DNA of 64,000 bases from Aurifilum marmelostoma (taxonomy: Eukaryota > Ascomycota > Sordariomycetes > Diaporthales > Cryphonectriaceae): assembly GCA_027559495.1 (NCBI GenBank), contig JAMXSV010000010.1, positions 2,356,001-2,420,000 of the forward strand, read 5' to 3'. Below the pieces are notes generated by a model. That model was not told the origin of the DNA, made no database searches, and worked only from the letters and a program-made list of their open reading frames with translations. The position numbers and the translations under genes were made by a program. Positions 19,765 to 30,700 of this stretch are shown in pieces (positions within the stretch are counted from its first letter, which is position 1; the number at the start of each line of letters is the position of its first letter).

Positions 19765-21393
19765 CTACATGATGACCTCGCTTGCGACATCCTGTTGAAT
19801 ATTAGCGTTCGATGATTTAGATCCAGGACGTTATTATAAACAGAGAACGAGGCGGAAAAACAAAACCTACCCTCTTCAGCTCCTTATAAGGCAAGCACAC
19901 GCAGTTCTGCACACGCACTTCATCATGGACACCGCACTCCTTGCCCAGGATCGTGATGGCCTGCACCTTGAGGCCGTTCTTGACAATGCTTGTGGAGTGG
20001 CTGGTCACTGGGGTCGGGGTACCTTCCACACGGGCCCAGGCGCCAACGCGGCTGTTCCAACCCACGATGGAGTACATGACCAGGGCGTCATGCTTGATCT
20101 CAGCGTCCTCCAGCACAATAGACTCCTTCACGCGGGCACCACGGCCGACGGTCGCACGGGGTCCGATAGACACGTTGGGACCCAGCTTGGCCGTGGGGTC
20201 AACCTGGGCAGAGGGGTGGATGAAGACGGGGGGGGATGATGTTGGCCGAGGGTTTGGCGAGCTCCTCGGAGCCGTTTTGCCACGCCTGCTGAAGATACAG
20301 CGCATTGGCCGGGACGGCCGACCCTGCGGTCTTGATCTGGCGCCAGAAGTCTTTGGTCTCGTACACGAAGAACTGCTTGCTGTCGGCCATGTCGCTCAGG
20401 ATATCCTGCTCGAGGCGGATGATCTGGTTCTTGCTCTCGTCATCGTCGTCGTCCTGGTCAAACACGTAGGAGCTCTCGAGGTTCTCGGAGCTGTGGTAGC
20501 TGGTGAGGCGCGGGCGGTCGGCCCGGCGCTTGATGGCGCTCTTGATGGAAGGGAAGATGACATCGGTGCTGAACAGGTAGACGCCGCAGTTGATGAGGTT
20601 GCTGACGTGGCCCTCAGGCTTCTCGACATAGTGCAGTACTCTCTTGGTGTGGCTGTCGCTGACGACACAACCGAAGTTGGTGGCTGCCTCGTCGCCGACG
20701 CGCGTGCCCAAGATGACAGCCTCTGCATATTTCTCGTTGAATAGGTGCAGCATCTCGTTCAGAGGGAAGGAGCAGCAGACGTCCGAGTTGAGGACGAAGA
20801 GGCGCTCAGGCTTGCCCTTGAGTATAGCATCCCGGAAGTGGTAAAGGCCGCCAGCAGTGCCGAGGGCCTGGTACTCGCGCAGGTATTTGATGGACAGGTT
20901 GGGGAAGGCAGTTGACGCGTCCTTGATGAAGTCGCGGAAGACGGACTCGTCGTAGTAGCCGATGAGGTAGACCTCGTGGACGGATGGGACTTTAGAGACG
21001 GCAGTCAGGCAATGGTAGATGATAGGGTGACCGGCAACATCGAAAAGAGGCTGTGGTGATTTTGGGGGCACAATGTCAGTCAACAACCAATATGTTTCTT
21101 GGGGGGGGAGGGGGGGCAGCCAGCAGCAGCAGCAGCCACAGTTAGGTGCTTAGATCCAGGATTGAGGAGAGGGGTCACACTGACCTTGGGAACATCAAGG
21201 GAAAGAGGTCGAAATCGAGTGCCACGCGATGCGCCGCCTACCTAAAAACATGATCGCATGTTAGACTCTGCGAATCTGAGCTGTGATGCAGCTCTATAGC
21301 ACCAGGATCCGTTCTCACCAGGATGACAGCCTTGGTTGCGCCATGAGGATCGCTACCATTGGCCCTAGCCCTATGCGGCACCTGGAGGGACAT
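19765..21393 (-). CDS. GDP-mannose pyrophosphorylase A (mannose-1-phosphate guanylyltransferase alpha-like), frameshifted
   Basis: Four exons on the minus strand: 21393-21319, 21241-21185, 21050-19871 and 19791-19765, about 445 residues once the frameshift is bridged. The nucleotidyltransferase signature is split over exons 1-3 (AVIL / VGGASRGTRFRPLSLDVPK / PLFDVAGHPII). The C-terminal left-handed beta-helix starts at VFIHPSAQVDPTAKLG with hexapeptide repeats and ends in EVIM. The family supplies or regulates GDP-mannose for protein and cell-wall mannosylation. GMPPA-type subunits have a larger insertion than the catalytic Psa1/GMPPB type and are often regulatory; an insertion (SSYVFDQDDDDDESKN) is present here. 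At 20,228-20,235 a run of eight G (C on the coding strand) throws the frame by +1 between the transferase and helix parts, near residue 316; seven would restore it. Everything else is intact, so a sequence error is likelier than a dead gene. Confidence 0.88.
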
Positions 21394-22816
21394 TTTGACT
21401 CAATTGGAAAAAGGAACAATGGATCAGGGAGGGAGGATGCCTAGAGCGTTTCGCGACGGCGAGGATTGGAAAACAAAAAAACCTGTTGTGGAATTGTGGT
21501 GCAAAAAGCAACTGGCAAGCTGGCTTGATGGTGGTTGGAGTTGGAGGTGTGTAATGGCGCTGGTGTCACTGTTCCATCACAACTTTGGACCCCTGAAGGC
21601 ACTTTCCAGGCAAGGGAGGGAGACCCCTGTAGCGGGTGGCAAGGGCCCGGCAGGCATTGCCCCTCCTAAGCTGCCTCCTTCTCTTTATACTCGTTCTATG
21701 TAGCTATGTATTTAGTATGTCCTTCTTATCATCAATGGCATATCTGTCTGGATTGCTCAACTTCCAAGGGGGCTCATGGATTGATACTGCCATCAAAGCA
21801 GTCTTTATTGGTTGATTCAAGCACCCTCTTTTCATGCTGTGTTGCTGCTTCCAGATGTGACCTCTTTGGTACCCTTTCCTTGTGTGAGTTCTGCAATGTC
21901 TGACTCTCTTGACTGATCTGGATCAATTGATGCTCTTTATATTTATTTATTGAATCTTCTTTGAACAATGGATCACCCTCTGCCCATGTAAGGTGATGGA
22001 TACCCTCTGATCTGGCCTTTGACCGTGCCTGTGTCCTTGGTGTCCTTTCTTCTTCCTTTTTTTTTTTTTTTTTTTTTTGGCTTCAGCCAAGAGTTGAGAT
22101 GGGTGGCTGCATCCCTGAGCTCACAACCACAGGCACTGTTTGGGACACGAGCTGTGAACGTGCCCTGGACAAGTTGACTGGCCTCTGGTTGGTGCTCCAC
22201 TTTTCTGGTCCAGCCACATCATTCTGCAGCCTTGTCACTTCTTTCATGCACCTCACCTTCTCCAGGTTGCAGTAGTCTCAGTTAAGATGGACCCCTTGTT
22301 CTCGGCGAGACCCTAGCAGATCTTGACATCTCTGGAGTGAATCTGGAGAAGAACTCCAAATTTCAGATGCCCCTCAGATAAGACACTTTCACAGCTTGAA
22401 AGAGCTCCCTTGAGATCCCCATCTATTCTATGTTCCCTCGCCATCTCTCTTTCTCTCGCCTCTCCCACCTTCTCTACCTTTTATTCTGCACCACCGCCCA
22501 CTTTGTATTCGCAAGTCTATTGTGGGATCTTTCCTTTTCCTCATGATCCTCCTCTGTGAAAGATGCAACCCACACTCAGCAAGATTGTAGCTTGATTTTT
22601 GCGTCCTTCCACGCTTAATCATTCCCATTCCGCGCCCGTCTCTACCGGCAGCCCACTCACTACCAGCAGCATCAAGCGGTCCTGGTCCATCAAGGGGCGT
22701 CAACAGACTTTACGACGCACCCTTTTGGGTAAGCATCTCTTTCTTTCCCTTCTATACTCATTCAGAAGTTTCATGCTGACCGTTCCTTCAGATTCAAACC
22801 ACTGCGAATCCCAAAG
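21394..22816. other. Divergent intergenic region with a T22 tract
   Basis: This lies between GMPPA (-) and the dynamin-family gene (+) and presumably holds both promoters. A run of 22 T occupies about 22,057-22,078, and a pyrimidine-rich stretch precedes the dynamin gene at 22,430-22,490. No gene is seen. Confidence 0.6.
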
Positions 22817-25787
22817 ATGCCTGCACGTGTCAAGCGAGAGCCTGGAGCGGCTGTCACCCAGACGCCGCCCCGTCGCGGCAACCCACGCCAGCAGAACCCG
22901 ACGACCCCCCGTACGCGTATGCCGAGTCACCCAGCGCCCTCAGTGACTTCAAGCTCAGCTTTCTCCCCAGAGGACCCACGTGGTCGCCGGTCGGGTGCTC
23001 GTAAGTACTCTCACCAGTCTGGGCCTCAGAAGTCTTCCATTCCCCTGCATGTTTGCAAACCTGACCAAAATCTTAGCTACCCTCGACACTCGAGCCGCTG
23101 CTCAGCCCATTCCAGCTCCTGCGTCAGACACGGATAACGACTGTGTCTTTATGCAAGTTAGGCGCATAACCAAGGTCGAAACTGGAATGGACGGTTCGGA
23201 CGAGATTCCTCTCACAGGCGCCGAGCCAGGCGATATCGACAAGAACCTCAAAGACATTGGCCAACATTTAAAGAAATTCAATGATACTCTCGGCTCCCTG
23301 CAGCAGCTTGGCATCCATCATGACACTCCTCTCCCCGAACTCATCCTCGTCGGCGATCAGTCGTCAGGAAAGTCAAGTCTGATGTCCGCCATCTCCAAGA
23401 TCATCCTCCCACGGAGTGATGGCGTCTGTACTCGGTGCCCAATTCACATTCGCCTCTCCAGCGATTCGGCCTGGCGGTGCCGCGTCTCTCTGCAGCAGGA
23501 CTACGCCTACCGGCCTCCCAACAACGAACCTATCACTGAGGCGGATGTGACCGACCAGAACCCGTTCCCGCCCTGGGTGAAGCAACAGCGCGAAGTCAAG
23601 GAGTTCAAGATGGTCTACCAGAAGACAGATCCCATTGACGACATCGTCCGTTGGGCTCAGATCGCGATCCTCAACCACAACCGAAACTACAAAAACTACG
23701 TGCCCAAGGACTGGAGTCAGCGTACGCCCGAGGAGCAGGACCCCGAAGTCGAGGCCCAACGTCTGGCTGAGGCCGAACGTCATACCGAGGCCAAGTTCTC
23801 CCCCAACACCGTGGCCATAGAGGTCAAGGGTCCCGAGCTGCCCGATCTGTCCTTCTACGACATGCCCGGTGTTTTCCGGAACGCGAAGCACGAAGAGGAC
23901 CAGTTCTTGGTCAAGGTCGTCGAGAATCTGGTGAAGAGCTACGTTTCGCACGAGAAAGCCATCATCATGTGGGCTGTGCCCATGAACCACGATCCTGAGA
24001 CCTCCTCTACCTTCACCCTGATACGAAACATCAGGGCGCAGAGTCGCACAATCGGTGTCATGACAAAGGCCGATCTGCTGCCGCGCGGTGGACATGCCCA
24101 GTGGCTAGCTATGCTAGCCGGACAGCAGCACCAGGTAGGCCGGGGATACTTTATCACGTCTCGTGCGCCGCCTTCTTCCAACGTCGATGGCATTCCCCAC
24201 GGCACTGAAGTCCGTCGTGAGCGTCCAAGTCTCTCTGATGAGCGTGCGGCAGAAGAGGCCTTCTTTAACCGACAAGTGCCCAGTGCCGACCGAACATGGC
24301 CAGAGGAGTTCTCTCCTTTTGACGACCGATGTGGCATTGATCAGCTCGTCAAGTTCCTGGCGCAAGACCTGGCTCAAGAGTTCGCCAAAAACCTCCCCAG
24401 CCTGTCACAGAAGCTCCATGCAAAGCTTCATAGCACCCAGGAATCCCTCAAGAAACTGCCGGAGATGCCGCAGAATCCCGAACACGAAGTGCGTAAGAGC
24501 ATACTGAAGCTCACAACTGACGTGCAGGCCCGTCTAAAGAGCAAGGCCTTCGCGGCTTCCTGGAGCGCCATCGCTGAAGGCTTCAAGGCGCGAATCATCA
24601 ACCTTTATCCTCGTTTCCGTCTCAAGCCTGAGGGCTTCGCGATACACGCAGAGATCAGTGCCGGTAGCGATCGAGAGAGTGTGCACTCAGCGAACAACTC
24701 ACCAAGCCGCCAGAACAAACGCCCCATGCCGATCGATCTCACTGCGGACGTGGGCCCCTCTGCTCAGCGACGCAGGATGGACACTGGACGTGTGAAGACC
24801 GAGGAGGGCAGCAACCTGTTCTCTCCGCGGACGACTCCTGCTCCTGCTAATGGCCGGATTCCTAGCAAGACTCTCGAAGATATCAGGGGCCTGATCCGCT
24901 CGGAACGCGAGGCCGGCAAGCCTGGCGAAATCCCCTACGACGTGATCGAGTGCCTCTGCATGGAGGCGGTCCGTCCCTGGAACGCGCCCTGGCAGAGATT
25001 CCTGGATGAGACGATGCACCACCTGCGACGCGAGCTGGACATGTCCCTTGCCGAGTCCTTCAAGGACCTGAAGAAGCGTCAGGTGTACAGCATCGTCCAG
25101 AAGATCACGAGGGAGTGGCTGAAGGACCACCGCGGCCGAGTCTTCCACCAGCTTGAGCGGAATTACAAGATGGAGACGACCAAGATCTACACGCTGGATG
25201 ACGAGACCTTCGCACGCCACCGCGTCCACGAGGGAAACATGCTCAAGCGCAACCGGCACTTTCAGCGCATGAAGCAGTACAACGGCGATCACAGCCCCAC
25301 GATGCCCGAGGACTGGGCCAAGATGTCGGCCGAAGCCCGCCGCAAGGAGGAGATTGAGACTCAAAAGGAGGCGGCCAAGCTGGGCGAGGACCCGTTCAAG
25401 GATGAGCTTGACGTCGCGTCTCACGTCCGTGGCTACTACCTCACTGCGGCCATGCGGTTCATCGATGTGGTCTCCATGCAGATCACCTGCGGTCTCTTCC
25501 CAGACCTTGTCGCCGACATCGAGACGTACCTTGAGAACAAGATGGGCCTCGCCCAGCGAACCGACCCGGACGTCTTTGTCGCCCTGATGGAGGAGGAGCA
25601 GTCCACCGCAGAGAAGCGACTGAAGCTCAAGGCCGAGCTGCAGCGCTTCCAGCGGGCTGTGACAGAGCTCTCTGATCTCGAGGAGACGGTCATGAGGGGT
25701 CCGCTGAACGATAGCGCCACGCCTCAGCAGGAGGACCAGTACATGAGGGATGCTGAGATGGACGGCAATGCGGAAGACGAGTTCTGA
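22817..25787 (+). CDS. Dynamin-family large GTPase (fungal Mx/Vps1-like)
   Basis: Two exons, 22817-23000 and 23077-25787, give 964 residues. After a basic, Pro/Arg-rich N-tail come the dynamin GTPase motifs: P-loop GDQSSGKSS (about 153-161), switch CTRCP, DMPG at about 322 (DLPG in most dynamins) and TKAD at about 390. The middle domain follows, with a disordered insertion near 585-660 holding a KR-rich piece (NKRPMPIDLT, QRRRMD). The GTPase effector region lies towards the acidic C-terminus (about 850-955). There is no PH domain, so this is the Mx/Vps1 branch of fungal dynamins rather than endocytic dynamin. It should self-assemble and use GTP to remodel membranes, but the target organelle cannot be read from the sequence. 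The start is the ATG in AAAGATGCCTGCA; the intron has a perfect GTAAGT donor. Confidence 0.9.
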
Positions 25788-26944
25788 GTGTGATGATCGT
25801 GATGCTGAGAAAGCACAGCCACGCTGTTCAGTCTCCGTCGCTAGGCATCCACTCTAAACGTCTCCACGAAACGCTGTACAGACAGCATGACTTGAAGACG
25901 GACTGCGGTAGTAACAGAACGACCTGATTTGTCTGCACTTTGTGTTGGGCCGGCGGACTGGCTACTGCGCAGATGCCCACATCCCGTCTTGTTTCTTTTC
26001 ACTTCGACTTGTACATTATCATACTTTTTACGGCTGGCGTTGGCTGGTGATTTTCCAGTCCGCCCTTTGAGCTGTGGCGAGACTTGGAAAAATGGATGCT
26101 TTGTAGTGCGCAGGTTGGCCACAGTTGATGCAAAATTGTGGCAGCATATTTGATGGCACCATCACTGATGGATTATTGCGTGTATCTAGCCTCGTCCCTT
26201 GGGTCAGGACTGCTTGTTCTGGAGAGACAGGAAGGAAATAAGATTTGGCATAACGTCGTGTGTCATGGGCTCCTACGGTATGAGCATTTCCGAGGGCGCA
26301 AGCTTGCGCGGGTCCTTCAAGGACACAGATAGTCGCACGAGAAAAATAATTTTTCACTGCGGAAATGCCAGTCGCATGCATGAGTGATCAGTTTTAAAGA
26401 ATTCAAGGGCTTCTCGACAGTAGATGAATCTTTCTATGAGCCACTACACAGAAAGACACGCGGGAATGAAGTAAATGGGCTATTCCGGACAAGTTTTTTT
26501 CTTTTTCTTCCTTCCTAGTACGGTATGAAATGCTACAGAGACCTGAAGTCTGTGAGCACCTCAGTTTATATTATTGCTATGATTCGGGGGTGTTGACCGA
26601 TTCTTTCAGCGTGTATCCATCCATTCTTCTGTAGACTAAGTACAGTGCTGTATAGCACCTACAGCCTATACACTGTACTCTTAGGCAGCACCCCACCGCC
26701 CCGGCCCCCACGCCCCGTCTCCCCCGGGCCTCCTCAGAACTAGGCCTAGCTCGAAATGAAGAGGGATCGCCCAGCGGAGCCAGCCTCGTGGACTCAAATT
26801 AGAAAAGTGACGTTCTGGCTTGCTAACAACCAGCTGGGCGGCCACGAGGCAAAAATGCTGTGGACAGTGTTCAAGGCCATCCGACGACGGTGACTGCGTG
26901 TGCTGGCGACACGAGTGGCAGTTCCCCCACTGGACGAAGCATCA
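25788..26944. other. Intergenic
   Basis: Separates the dynamin-family gene from the PAP2 gene. No gene is seen. A C-rich tract (about 26,688-26,735) lies about 210 bp upstream of the PAP2 start. Confidence 0.6.
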
Positions 26945-28099
26945 ATGTCGGCGTTGGCGCGGTTCTGGACGGTATGCGACCCCCCGAGACAACCACCCAT
27001 CCTATTCCTGTTCCTCCTTTCCCCATATGTGGGTTACTCGAGAGGTGAGAGAGTCAAGAGCTAACAATGATTGATTGCAGCGGTCCTACGCGCCAGACTA
27101 TCTTGGCTTCGTGATCCTCGCGGTCGCATACACCCTCATTGCTCTGCTCGTCGAGCCTTTCCACCGCCTCTTCTTCATCAATGACCTGACTATCTCCTTC
27201 CCTCATGCGGAGCACGAGCGCGTGCCAGTTGGTACGTCTCTTTAACGGCATCTCCTAACCGCAGGAGGCGCTGCCTTTGCGGCGCGCCCATGCCTGTCTA
27301 CACGCTGACGAGTCGCCCTCCACCCTCTCCAGTCTGGAACGTCCTCTACGCCGGCGCCCTGCCGCTCCTCCTCCTCATCGCGATCAACACCCTCACCCGC
27401 GCCTCCGTCCACAAGCACCACGTCACCATCCTAGGCCTCCTGATCGCCCTCGTCCTGACCTCCTTCCTCACCGACACCGTCAAAAACGCCGTCGGCCGCC
27501 CCAGGCCGGACCTGGTAGCCCGCTGCAAGCCCGCCCCCGGCACCCCGGCCAACACCCTCGTCGGCATCGACGTGTGCACCGAGACCCGCCCCCACGTGCT
27601 GCACGACGGCTGGCGGAGCTTCCCGAGCGGGCACTCGAGCTTCAGCTTCGCGGGGCTGGGGTACCTGAGCCTCTTTGTTGCGGGCCAGGTGCGGCTGTTT
27701 GTGGTTGGCGGCGGCGGCGGCGGCGGCGGCGGCGGGGTTCAGGGCAGGGAGGACGAGGGCGAGCAGACGAGGGCTGTCTACGCGAGGGGCGATCTCGCCC
27801 GGGCGCTCCTTTGTCTGGCGCCTGTTCTGGGCGCGGCCATGATTGCCATCAGCCGGTGTCAGGATTACAGGCATGATGTGTATGATGTCTGCACGGGGTC
27901 ACTGCTGGGGTCGGTGGTGGCGTACTGGAGCTATAGGAGGTACTGGCCCAAGCTGGGCAGCCGGCAGTGCAGCGAGCCGTATCCTGGACCGAGCAATGAT
28001 GTGGGTGGGCCGCTGTATGGGAGGTTGAGGGACGAGGAGGAAGGGGGTACGAGGGCGAGGAGTAATGTAGGCGTCGAACTGGGCGCGCTTCCTTCCTAA
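26945..28099 (+). CDS. PAP2-type lipid phosphate phosphatase (Dpp1/Lpp1-like)
   Basis: Three exons, 26945-26971, 27081-27231 and 27333-28099, 314 residues. The phosphatase signature is complete: KxxxxxxRP at Lys110-Pro118 (GRPRPD), PSGH at 157-160, and SRx5Hx3D at Ser233, Arg234, His240 and Asp244. About six hydrophobic segments match the integral-membrane Dpp1/Lpp1 fold, which dephosphorylates diacylglycerol pyrophosphate, phosphatidate and lysophosphatidate. A GGC repeat (about 27,707-27,736) encodes ten glycines at 185-194, in the loop between the PSGH and SR motifs. The start is uncertain. I chose the nine-codon first exon MSALARFWT with donor GTATGC because it joins in frame to RSYAPDYLG. 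A shorter alternative, MWVTRE at 27028-27045 with donor GTGAGA, uses the same acceptor. Confidence 0.88.
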
Positions 28100-28411
28100 G
28101 AGAACACAAATACTGACTCTTGGGCCTCCTTATAGAGCTAGCACTTGAATACACAATCACGAACTTGGATACGAGAGACACGAGAGCTGCGGTGAGCCCC
28201 AGAAATTGGACAATTGGACAATGCATAGGCAACAGCGCGGCATTGGATGTGATTTGTTGTTATCATTGTCATCAATGCGATTTTAATGCAGGTAGCTGGT
28301 CTGGTGTCATCCATGTCTATTAGTACATCGGTAGGAAGGCATCATGTACGAGTGTCGTTCCGCTGAGACCCTCTCCGATCGTGATGCCCGTCTCTGCCGC
28401 CACGAACCTGC
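28100..28411. other. Convergent intergenic space
   Basis: Lies between the 3' ends of the PAP2 gene and the proteasome gene. No gene is seen. Confidence 0.6.
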
Positions 28412-29470
28412 CTATCGGTCCTCCGTAGCCTCCTCCTTTGCCAGGTCGTGTTTCTTGAGAAGCGCCGTAATTTCATCTGCATCCCATAGCCGATGGTAAA
28501 TCTTGCCATCCTCGTTCTGTCCCACGGTCGCAAATTCAACTAGACTCTGATATTAGCATACACAACGACGCAACAAAGACGACCCACAAGATCAGCAGCA
28601 AACTTACGCTTCTCACTACTCAGCTTGGTCGAGTCCATCGTCTTGCTCAGAACCTTGACAGCAATGCCACATGCCTCATCCAGGCTGCAGTCCTCCTTGT
28701 AGTCCTGCTTCAACAGACTCGACGCACTTGCGTTGTTGGCACCTACACTCGTCGCCTTCCAGCCGCCGTAGTTGCCGGATGGGTTTGACTGGTAAAGCTG
28801 AAACTGGCGCTGGGGGTCCCAGCCTGCGTAGATGAAGGAGACACCAAAGGGACGCAGACCACCGTGTTGTGTGTAGCCCTGCTTCAGGTCGCACAACCGC
28901 CGGACCAACTGCTCGCAGGGGATGTCCTCGTTGTATGTCAGGAGGTAGCGCTGGGCGGCCTGGCGGGCGTAGTTGATGAGGATGTTGGCATCGGCATTCA
29001 TTCCTGCTACGGCGCAGATCATGTTGCTGTGTGTTGCAGGAGGGTACGCGTCAGTATGGCTAAGTCTTCATATCCAGAGACGTTCAGACGGAGAGAGGCG
29101 GAGGAGGTGCGAGAGAGCGTGTGACCAGATAGACGGGGACATGTCAAGATTGACGCACTCGTTCAGAATATAGAGCTTCTCGGCGGAGGTATCCTGCTCC
29201 AGCAGCTTGGAGGTGACTCTGCGCTCGGCGGCCAGTACGATGCCATCCTTGGCCAGGATGCCAATGGCGGTACCGGCGTGGGAGATGGCTTCGAGGGCGT
29301 ACTCGACCTGGTATAGGCGTCCTTCAGGGGAGAAGATGGTTGTCTACAAGCCAGATGGTAAGCTGTTTGCCCTGCATTCTTACACATCGGCAGATTGAAG
29401 GGTGTGTCCTCTCGAGCTTCATTCCAGCTGGATTTCGTGGACCTACCCGGGAATCATATCTTCGAGACAT
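28412..29470 (-). CDS. PRE9: 20S proteasome subunit alpha-3 (Pre9/PSMA4)
   Basis: Four exons on the minus strand, 29470-29447, 29343-29159, 29026-28608 and 28539-28412, total 756 nt in frame, 251 residues. The N-terminus (MSRRYDSRTTIFSPEGRL then QVEYALEAI) is the alpha-subunit signature that forms the gated ring. The body (ICAVAGMNADANILINYARQ and QGYTQHGGLRPFGVSFIYAG) is specific to alpha-3. No catalytic Thr is expected in alpha subunits. In yeast Pre9 is the only non-essential 20S subunit, replaceable by a second Pre6. The C-terminus (LLKKHDLAKEEATEDR) is charged and slightly longer than the core. Introns have normal sites (GTAGGT, GTGCGT, GTAAGT). It is transcribed divergently from the Bye1-like gene. 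Confidence 0.95.
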
Positions 29471-30700
29471 GGTGACGGAATACCTGATCGGCAGGTAGAA
29501 CGGAAACGCTGGCGAGGAGGGAAATGAGATACAATGTCGTTCGAGTGCCTCGAAAAATACGAGGACGGTCTGTTACTGGATGGGTTCGGAGTTGATGTTG
29601 GGTGAGAAAGCTGGCTGACTGACCGACCAGTGTACAATGCAGTGCTGTGCAGCAACTTCAAGTGATGCTGGCTGGCTGGCTGAATACGCTGTGGTTGAGA
29701 GTTACGTAGGTAACGGGCAGGCAACAGGGGAGCTTCGTTGCAGCAAGCTCCAGGCACGGCAGCACAACGCGTCAAGCTAGTGAGGAATGTGTTTATGTAA
29801 GCACAGGCGAACGGTGGATCGCAGCAGAAGTCATCCGCAATCAAACTCAGGCCCAGAATCACTCTACAATTGCGCAAACAAAGATGAGGAATTCGATATA
29901 GCCATAACATCAACAAAAAAAAAATTGTCCTCCTTGACAGACCTTACCCACAAACATCAACAAAGAAAGTGGTTGAAAGTCAACAGGAAGTGCCAGGCTG
30001 CTCGTACTGCTGTGTAAGCAGGAGCATCAACAATAAGGCTAGGCCCAATCAGGCCCTGTGTCGCCCCCTCCCCCTCCACCCCAAGGAGCCAGCCGCTGGC
30101 GCGTGTTAGCACATCTACTCCCATCCCCATCCCCACCTCCACATTCACAGCAGTCTTTCTCCAACCCTTTCCAACTACCATCCTGTCTCCCTCGACAACA
30201 CAGTAGTGTTGTTGAATTGACTTCACAGAGTCAGTGTCGCAACATCTTTGCGATCAGCTTGAGAGCCCTTTGGTCCCCCAGAGTGCATCTCCTGGTAGGT
30301 ATAAAAGCTCTCCATAGCTTCCTATCTCACCAGCTTGAAGCTCATCAGACAACAATCACCTTCCTACTTGCGGTCACATCTGCGACAACGCGACAGCTCC
30401 TTGCCAACCACCAACGGGACGCAGCAGGACACATCACACGACAACTTCAGGCCAGAGTCCACAGCGCTCGAGACGCGCCGCCAGACAAGAGCAGGAAGCA
30501 TTGATCTCATGCCAGGAGGGCAACTCAATCCATAGCATACCCATTTCTGCTTCTGTGACCATTGTCTGCTGCCTCTCCATCACAGCCACTACGGTGACGC
30601 AGCCCTACCGCCCCAAGTAAACCAGCTTCCCAGCTACCTGCCAGCTCCTGGCTACGCGTCATCCCAGTACCTGTAATCTGTCACCATCCAATATACCATC
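29471..30700. other. Divergent intergenic region (proteasome alpha-3 / Bye1-like)
   Basis: Holds both promoters and probably a long 5' leader for the Bye1-like gene, in which short upstream ATG frames occur (for example 30,335-30,535). A GCTGGCTGGCTGGCTGA-type tandem lies near 29,665. No gene is seen. Confidence 0.6.

Noticed and set aside
23373..24095. 240-codon minus-strand frame
   Set aside because: Antisense to the dynamin GTPase domain, where motifs prove the plus strand is coding.
24699..25424. 241-codon minus-strand frame
   Set aside because: Antisense to the dynamin middle/effector region.
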